Of a stretch of 64,000 nucleotides of DNA, positions 57,060 to 64,000 are shown piece after piece. The DNA is taken from positions 84,309,095-84,373,094 of the forward strand of contig OY804579.1 of the NCBI GenBank assembly GCA_963680875.1, in the 5' to 3' direction. Each line of letters opens with the position of its first letter. Positions within the stretch are counted from its first letter, which is position 1. This DNA is from Bathymodiolus brooksi (lineage: Eukaryota > Mollusca > Bivalvia > Mytilida > Modiolidae). A program made the position numbers and the translations under genes. The notes beneath the pieces are model-generated. The model saw nothing but the letters and a program-made list of their open reading frames with translations. It did not search any database and was not told the origin of the DNA.

Positions 57060-59395
57060 ACATTATATTGCAATCAACCTGTTGTAAGGTGTCTATATAC
57101 ATCAAGTGGATTGTGATTTGTGGTGTATTCTGTTGTATATACATTATATCACAATCCACCTGTTGTAAGGTGTCTATATACAAGTGGAATGTGATTTGTG
57201 GTGTATTCTGTTGTATATACATTATATCACAATCCACCTGTTGTAAGGTGTCTATATACAAGTGGAATGTGATTTGTGGTGTATTCTGTTGTATATACAT
57301 TATATCACATTCCACCTGTTGTAATGTGTCTATATACAACAAGTGGATTGTGATTTGTGGTGTAGTCTGTTGTTAGTATATTATAGCACAATGCACCTGT
57401 TGTAAGGTGTCTATATACAACAAGTGGATTGTGATGTAGTTTGTTGTTAGTATATTATAGCACAATCCATCTGTTGTAAGGTGTCTATATACAACAAGTG
57501 GATTGTGATTTGTGGTGTAGTCTGTTGTATATACATTATATCACATTCCACCTGTTGTAAGGTGTCTATATACAACAAGTGGATTGTGATGTAGTTTGTT
57601 GTTAGTATATTATAGCACAATCCATCTGTTGTAAGGTGTCTATATACAACAAGTGGATTGCGATTTGTGGTGTAGTCTGTTGTATATACATTATATCACA
57701 TTCCACCTGTTGTAAGGTGTCTATATACAAGTGGAATGTGATTTGTGGTGTATTCTGTTGTATATACATTATATCACATTCCACCTGTTGTAATGTGTCT
57801 ATATACAACAAGTGGATTGTGATTTGTGGTGTAGTCTGTTGTTAGTATATTATAGCACAATGCACCTGTTGTAAGGTGTCTATATACAACAAGTGGATTG
57901 TGATGTAGTTTGTTGTTAGTATATTATAGCACAATCCATCTGTTGTAAGGTGTCTATATACAACAAGTGGATTGTGATTTGTGGTGTAGTCTGTTGTATA
58001 TACATTATATCACATTCCACCTGTTGTAAGGTGTCTATATACAACAAGTGGATTGTGATGTAGTTTGTTGTTAGTATATTATAGCACAATCCATCTGTTG
58101 TAAGGTGTCTATATACAACAAGTGGATTGCGATTTGTGGTGTAGTCTGTTGTATATACATTATATCACATTCCACCTGTTGTAAGGTGTCTATATACAAG
58201 TGGAATGTGATTTGTGGTGTATTCTGTTGTATATACATTATATCACATTCCACCTGTTGTAATGTGTCTATATACAACAAGTGGATTGTGATTTGTGGTG
58301 TAGTCTGTTGTTAGTATATTATAGCACAATGCACCTGTTGTAAGGTGTCTATATACAACAAGTGGATTGTGATGTAGTTTGTTGTTAGTATATTATAGCA
58401 CAATCCATCTGTTGTAAGGTGTCTATATACAACAAGTGGATTGCGATTTGTGGTGTAGTCTGTTGTATATACATTATATCACATTCCACCTGTTGTAAGG
58501 TGTCTATATACAACAAGTGGATTGTGATGTAGTTTGTTGTTAGTATATTATAGCACAATCCATCTGTTGTAAGGTGTCTATATACAACAAGTGGATTGCG
58601 ATTTGTGGTGTAGTCTGTTGTATATACATTATATCACATTCCACCTGTTGTAAGGTGTCTATATACAACAAGTGGATTGTGATGTAGTTTGTTGTTAGTA
58701 TATTATAGCACAATCCATCTGTTGTAAGGTGTCTATATACAACAAGTGGATTGTGATTTGTGGTGTATTCTGTTGTATATACATTATATCACAATCCACC
58801 TGTTGTAAGGTGTCTATATACAAGTGGAATGTGATTTGTGGTGTATTCTGTTGTATATACATTATATCACATTCCACCTGTTGTAATGTGTCTATATACA
58901 ACAAGTGGATTGTGATTTGTGGTGTAGTCTGTTGTATATACATTATATCACATTCCACCTGTTGTAAGGTGTCTATATACAACAAGTGGATTGTGATGTA
59001 GTTTGTTGTTAGTATATTATAGCACAATCCATCTGTTGTAAGGTGTCTATATACAACAAGTGGATTGCGATTTGTGGTGTAGTCTGTTGTATATACATTA
59101 TATCACATTCCACCTGTTGTAAGGTGTCTATATACAACAAGTGGATTGTGATGTAGTTTGTTGTTAGTATATTATAGCACAATCCATCTGTTGTAAGGTG
59201 TCTATATACAACAAGTGGATTGTGATTTGTGGTGTATTCTGTTGTATATACATTATATCACAATCCACCTGTTGTAAGGTGTCTATATACAAGTGGAATG
59301 TGATTTGTGGTGTATTCTGTTGTATATACATTATATCACATTCCACCTGTTGTAAGGTGTCTATATACAACAAGTGGATTGTGATTTTCGATTTA
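57060..59395. repeat. Hairpin satellite, ~30 units of 74-84 bp
   Basis: Each unit contains cacaatccac-ctgttgta ... tacaacaa-gtggattgtg, an inverted repeat able to fold into a ~16-bp hairpin. Two classes alternate: ~80-81 bp ('gatttgtggtgtaNtctgttgtatatacattatat') and ~74 bp ('gatgtagtttgttgttagtatattatag'), giving 154-155-bp dimers in the right half. A larger block repeats with a 469-base shift (57602-57811 equals 58071-58280). Open frames on both strands are by-products of the repeat. Confidence 0.95.
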
Positions 59396-60299
59396 TTCTA
59401 TTATACATACGATATTCAATCATTACAATGAAGAAAGTAAAAAATACTGAGAAAATCAAATATGATGACAATTAAATAACTTGTGTAAATAATGAAATAC
59501 TGTAGTTGTTTTGCTCCTTAAAACACATAGGCTACCAGTACTTTAATGTACAGGGAAAGCTCTCTGATGATATAATAAGAAATACAAACAAATAACATGA
59601 AATGTTACATAAATCAAAAAGTATTTGAACAGTTTTAACTCAGCAACTATTAACAATTGTTGCATTCAACATAAATTTGTTGACATATTCATTAATGATA
59701 CCTATATACAAGTAGCAGTATGAGTAACAAAAAAAGTCAGTAAACAAGATACATTGTATGTTATATTGTGAATATTCACATCTTACAGCACCAATTTCAA
59801 ACAAATTTACAATCATAAGACTGATATTGTTAAAAATATCAGCTTATTGAAAGAAACATAATCATAGACATGCCAAAAAGGCAATGATTTGAAAATGCTC
59901 TAAATGTAAAACATAATTTCATTCAACACATTAAATGTTTTATTTCAACCTTTAAAAGTAGTGGTGAATTTCATATTAAAATAATTTAGAGTTATTGAAA
60001 AAAATGTCATACAAATATGGATTGCAGTATAAAACAACATAGTGTAGTGTCTTTAATATGACATTGATTTGTAAAAGGGAGAATGCAAGCCTGTGTTTCA
60101 GCCTTATTCAAATAAATCACATATTACTAAATCCCATTCCCTGTTTCTCAGCCTTGTACAAATAACTCTCATAGTAAAAGACACTACAAGTATTTTGTTC
60201 AAGTATTTATATTTTATCTAAGATTGATGAATTTAATGTTTTTGTTTATGAGCTCAAAATCTCAATTGAAATAAGGTAATGTAGTTCACAATACAAATA
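59396..60299. other. Probable 3' UTR or intergenic DNA
   Basis: Downstream (minus strand) of the terminal exon at 60300. AATAAA occurs on the minus strand near 59940. No other feature. Confidence 0.35.
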
Positions 60300-60419
60300 T
60301 TATTGCAATGCCTGGTCAATTTCACACAGAAATGCTGTGATATCCTCTTGCTCAGATACATCCTCACTAACACAATGACTTTTCTTCTGAAACAATTTTC
60401 TGCACTGTTTGCATTGAAC
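60300..60419 (-). CDS. Terminal exon of an unidentified minus-strand gene
   Basis: The acceptor gttttttacag precedes 60419. The exon is open in phase 0 for 39 codons (VQCKQCRKLFQKKSHCVSED, then ITAFLCEIDQALQ) to TAA. The C-x2-C-x9-C spacing hints at metal binding. Upstream exons were not found between 60420 and the window end, where a Tc1 remnant and LINE fragment intervene; they may lie beyond, or this may be a relic. Confidence 0.5.
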   Translation of the reverse strand, partial: VQCKQCRKLFQKKSHCVSEDVSEQEDITAFLCEIDQALQ

Positions 60420-60778
60420 CTGTAAAAAACCCAAACAATGAACTAAAACAAAATTAACATTTTAACAAAGTATTATTGGGTCTAATGCTGACTAGTTAAA
60501 GTTTGCTGAAAAAAAGATAAATATCAGATCTATTTCCATGAGTATGTCATAAATTTGAAGTGATCATCATAGAGCACTTAAGTTAATCTTATTATTGAGT
60601 CTATATTGATTTGCTATAACATATTTGTTAAAGATGGAAAATAAAATGTGAATTGGATGCTCTAAAGGCAGGGGCAGAAGGATGTGAATCTTAAAATAAA
60701 ATTTACACATAACAGATGCGGAAATACTATAAACACTTGAAAGTTGACCATGTGGACCATACATAAGCAGTCCCAAAT
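60420..60778. other. No gene seen
   Basis: AT-rich, intron-like. Confidence 0.35.
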
Positions 60779-61274
60779 ATACACTCCGACAAAAGTTATC
60801 GATATATTTGTTTTTACATCAATACTGTTTAAACAATAAAATAGATATCATCATTTTTCTTACACCTCTTAAAAGACTACACCAAGGACTCTAAAATTAC
60901 CAATCTACGAAGTATTTATCATCCTGAAAGACGTGAGTGACTATGACGTGGCAAAAATGGGGTTCAAAACAGGTGCTGGAAAAACGTAAAACCAGTTTGT
61001 CTTTGATGGAAGTTTTTAACATTGCATTAAAATGCAGTCTTCAGATTTTAAGAACTTTTAAATGCATTTATTGTGGGTATGTGTAAGGCATAAAAATCAA
61101 TAACGAGTATATCCACTGCATTTATTGTGAAGTTCTGTAACATGCCTTGTCATGCTTCGCACAAGATGCCTAAACCGTTCGTGGGGGAACTTTTGCCACT
61201 CCTGTAAGATAGCAGTTCTTCATTCGTCAATATTTTGACATTTTGGATTGCGTTGGTTAATTTGACTGATATGG
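60779..61274 (-). pseudogene. Tc1/mariner-like transposon remnant, C-terminal transposase
   Basis: On the minus strand (about 61270 to 61085) the translation is NHISQINQRNP, then a stop, then TAILQEWQKFPHERFRHLVR, SMTRHVTELHNKCSGYTRY and a stop. This is the C-terminal end of Tc1-type transposases (LQEWQ..P..., SM.RR...., G.TRY). The far end 'tacactccgacaaaagttat' at 60779 looks like a Tc1 terminal repeat. The catalytic core is missing. A Harbinger-like MITE begins 4 bases after the remnant. Confidence 0.65.
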
Positions 61275-61277
61275 TTA

Positions 61278-61539
61278 GGGAACGACCATTTAACTTGAAG
61301 GGGGGGGGGGGTTATGGTTTTTTTTCTAAAAAAAAAATATTCTGATTCCCAATGTTGCTGAAAAAAATATTCTGATTTTGGTGGAGGAAAAAAAAATAAT
61401 CTGATTCAGAGTTTTTGTCATATATCCCAATGTTAAATTCTGGAAAAAATAAATATTCTAACTCTTGTGTTGTCCGAAAAAAAAATTCTGAACGGAACAA
61501 AAAACCATAACCTCCCCTTCAAGTTAAATGGTCGGACCC
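61278..61539. mobile_element. 262-bp MITE with TTA duplication (PIF/Harbinger-like)
   Basis: The ends 'gggaacgaccatttaacttg' and 'caagttaaatggtcggaccc' are inverted, extended by a G-run/'ttatggtttttt' match inside (~45-bp arms). TTA flanks both ends (61275-61277 and 61540-61542). Three-base TWA duplications are typical of PIF/Harbinger. The interior repeats 'aaatattctgatt'. Confidence 0.75.
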
Positions 61540-61649
61540 TTAATTTTCGCCGCACCATACCAAACCAATAGAAAATGAAACTTAACACTCTACACAAAAA
61601 AATAAGCTTTCGTTCACAAACACAAATGTTGAAAAGTACACGTGGAACT

Positions 61650-62860
61650 TTACACATCATGCAACATGCAGAAAAAAACAACATTTTATATCCACTACAA
61701 CATGGATTTCGAAAAGGCCGTTCCTGTGAGACACAGCTCATTGAATTTGTAGACGATATTTCAAAAAATCTTCAAGAAGGCCGTCAAACCGACATACTTA
61801 TAATGGATTTTGCCAAGGCCTTTGACAAAGTAAACCACAGTCTACTAATACATAAACTGAGATACTATGGAATTGATGGGAAAACAAGATGGATCCAAAA
61901 CTGGTTAGAAGATAGACAACAAACAGTAGTGCTAGATGGAGTTTCGTCGGAAGCAGTAAGTGTTGACTCTGGTGTACCCCAGGGCTCAGTACTAGGACCA
62001 GGACTCTTCCTTTTCTACATCAACGACCTCCAGTCAAGACTAACCTCCAAAGTCAGACTCTTTGCTGATGATACCATCATATACCTCACTATCGCAAATG
62101 AAGATGAGCATCAACACTTCAAGAAGACCTCAATAAGCTCGGCCAATGGGAAAATGAATGGTGTATGAAGTTCCATCCAGATAAATGCAATGTCCTAAGA
62201 GTAACATATAAAACAAAGAAGACTGAGGCAAACTACCATCTGCATGGTCACACTCTAAAGCTAGTAACATCAGCTAAATATCTTGGATTAACAATCACCA
62301 ATAAGTTGCAGTGGGATCAGCACATAAACAATATAACTGCCAAAGCAAATAAAACTCTAGGATTCCTCAGGAGGAACCTGAAAATTCCATCAATCAGGAT
62401 TAAAGAACAAGCCTATCAAACGCTTGTTCGCCCGTTGGTTGAATATGCCAGTACTGTTTGGAATCCTTATACGAAAACAGAAATAAACAAAATTGAAGCC
62501 GTACAAAGAAGAGCAGCTAGATATGTCGTCAGCAACCAGAGAAACCGATCTAGTGTCAGCAACATGCTCCAGAGACTCAAATGGAGACCTTTGGCAAACA
62601 GGAGAAAAGATGCAAGACTGATGATGATGTACAAAATTGATAGAGAGCTAGTATCCATCACCAAAGAAAACAGACTAATACCACCTTGTCGACGCTCTAG
62701 AAATACACACAACAGGGCATTTCAAATAGAATCCTGTTGTATTGACACCAGAAAGATGTCATTTTTCCCAAGAACAGTGAGGGATTGGAATCTGCTGCCA
62801 CCAGACATTGTGGAGCTGGACACACCTGAAGCCTTTAAGGCCAAGATTGTGTCCCTTTAG
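61650..62860 (+). pseudogene. 5'-truncated CR1-like reverse transcriptase fragment
   Basis: It begins in the RT fingers (NILYPLQHGFRKGRSCETQL), then MDFAKAFDKVNHSLLIHKL, SGVPQGSVLGPGLFLFYIND and VRLFADDTIIY. After a one-base frameshift near 62118 it continues LNKLGQWENEWCMKFHPDKC, YLGLTITNKLQWDQHI, LVRPLVEYASTVWNPY, VQRRAARYVVSNQ and ends at a TAG at 62858-62860. Apart from that one frameshift the frame is open, so this insertion is younger than the 12-17 kb LINE. The endonuclease and ORF1 are missing. The 3' end reaches about 62930. Confidence 0.9.
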
Positions 62861-63047
62861 CCGCCAGGCAGTCCCAACATGTACATGTATATACATTTGT
62901 AGTTTTAATTGTAAATAAGCCCCATTAAATCATTATCCCACACACTTGATTAGTTCAACTAAAATGCGCAGTCCAAAAATTCATTGCATAATCTTCAACA
63001 TGATGAAGGAGGCAATTACATGGCAGAAACAGAAACCCTATCATATA

Positions 63048-63225
63048 CACAGGCACTCGAATTCCGCACCCCCCTTTTTCCTCATTTGGTCCCTCCCGCG
63101 ATTATGGTATGGATCTTTGTCTGGAAGTATATCTTTGAACCATTTATCCATATTTTACAACATTTCGTGTTGCAACTCTCTCGTTCTACTAACTTTTGTT
63201 TCTAGGTCCAGCTGCCGTATTACTT
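63048..63225. mobile_element. One arm of the 19435-19864 MITE family
   Basis: 'cacaggcactcgaattccgc', 'ccctcccgcgattatggtat' and 'acttttgtttctaggtccag' match the left arm of the complete element. The second arm is absent; the sequence changes to 'tatatatacat' and then the duplicated segment. Confidence 0.85.
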
Positions 63226-63248
63226 ATATATACATAAAGGTATGAAAC

Positions 63249-64000
63249 AACAACAGACTCATACCATAATATGACAGGATAACTATTGGGGTCATATAAT
63301 AAGCAAAACAAAAACACAAATCTTTTTTATATGAATTTCTATTATGAAATGAAATTGTATACATGTACATGTTATGATGTAAATAAAAGCACTATACAAC
63401 TACATATAATGCACCAATTCATAAATGCATGTCATGTAATGTAAAACTGTGTAAAAATTGTATAGTATATTATAATACTAAAATAAACAAGTGAACCATG
63501 ACAGACAAGACACAAGATAAAAAAAAATGCCTGATAAAATTATTATGTTATACCAGAAAAAATATTGTTCTGACAGAAGGCATCATGATTGGTCAAGGGT
63601 AATAACCTGTAACCAATCAAATCTTAAACTAGTCAAACCTGCCTTAAAGGACATCTCTATATAACAAATCACTGTCTATAAAGGACACCTCTATATAACA
63701 AATCACTGTCTATAAAGGACACCTCTATATAACAAATCACTGTCTATAAAGGGCAGTTTAATGCCACTTTCAACAATATTTCAGTTATATCCTGGCAGTC
63801 AGTTTTAATGGTGGAGGAAACCAGAGAGCCGGAGAAAACCACAGATCTGTCGCAAACTTTATCACATAATGTTGTATCGAGTAAACCTCTGCAGTGGTGA
63901 TGGGCACTGAATGCATAGGTAGTTGTAAATCCGACTACCATACGATCACGACTGTAACAACCCCAAAATATAAACATTAAAGAAGAAATTAACAAGTAAC
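63249..64000. repeat. Segmental duplication, copy 2 (partner 22721-24207)
   Basis: Nearly identical to copy 1 but missing ~765 bases (junction at 63756, 'gggcag|tttaatgcc'). It has one more unit of the ~34-bp 'tctataaaggacac...' tandem. It runs off the window end still matching. Confidence 0.9.
63757..63958 (-). repeat. tRNA-headed SINE within duplicated segment
   Basis: The same insertion as 23945-24175 and sharing its internal deletion. Its terminal tail bases are cut at the 63756 deletion junction. Confidence 0.8.

Noticed and set aside
57037..59431. Many open frames on both strands in the hairpin satellite
   Set aside because: Because units are self-complementary, each frame has a mirror on the other strand. 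Explained by the repeat.

Overview
This is an AT-rich (roughly two-thirds A+T by eye) piece of animal nuclear DNA, most likely from a bivalve mollusc. The pointers are tRNA-headed SINEs ending in a 'gttaaacacc' type tail, frequent acatgtacatgta runs, elements with 'ggccatcttgg' tandem cores that end in a gctcacctgg/ccaggtgagc pair, introns with GT-AG junctions, CR1-like non-LTR retrotransposons, and a class C GPCR exon. I cannot name the species. Nothing prokaryotic is present: no operons and no ribosome binding sites.

Host coding content is sparse. (1) A 12-finger C2H2 zinc-finger gene lies on the minus strand at 4602-6536, with a spliced 5' UTR exon edge at 6582. (2) A multi-exon coiled-coil gene lies on the minus strand from 48528 down to 38361. 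I assembled six exons from consistent splice phases (1-1-1-1-1-2). Its large exon carries a heptad-phased coding minisatellite, and a poly(A) signal lies just past the stop. (3) A lone exon of a metabotropic-glutamate-receptor-like class C GPCR ligand-binding domain lies at 20069-20247 (+). (4) A first exon with a PHD-like CxxC/WxH pattern plus a broken MULE-transposase-like 3' part lies at 53222-54109 (+). (5) A 39-codon terminal exon of an unidentified gene lies at 60300-60419 (-).

Most of the remainder is repeats. By region: 0-4 kb, SINE pieces and old tandem repeats; 7-12 kb, foldback/MITE elements; 12.3-17.7 kb, a decayed CR1-like LINE (ORF2 broken; ORF1 a coiled coil plus SGNH-esterase protein) flanked by ~120-bp repeats in inverted orientation; 18.4-19.9 kb, nested foldbacks with TGACGTCA octamers and a MITE with an 8-bp target-site duplication; 21-24 kb, an old tandem-core element and a segment duplicated at the window's right end; 24.3-25.0 kb, a 63-bp minisatellite; 25.2-33.9 kb, an 8.6-kb element with a 635-bp higher-order array; 34-48 kb, the coiled-coil gene and intronic MITEs; 49.6-50.6 kb, a LINE fragment; 51.3-55.9 kb, two long inverted-repeat elements; 57.1-59.4 kb, a hairpin-forming satellite; 60.8-62.9 kb, a Tc1 remnant, a Harbinger-like MITE and a LINE fragment; 63.2-64.0 kb, the second copy of the duplicated segment.

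The strongest candidates for something unusual are the 8.6-kb array that keeps both element ends while its interior has homogenised into 635-bp units arranged in two- and three-unit blocks, the hairpin satellite, and the heptad-phased coding minisatellite. All calls come from reading the sequence; no database search was run.
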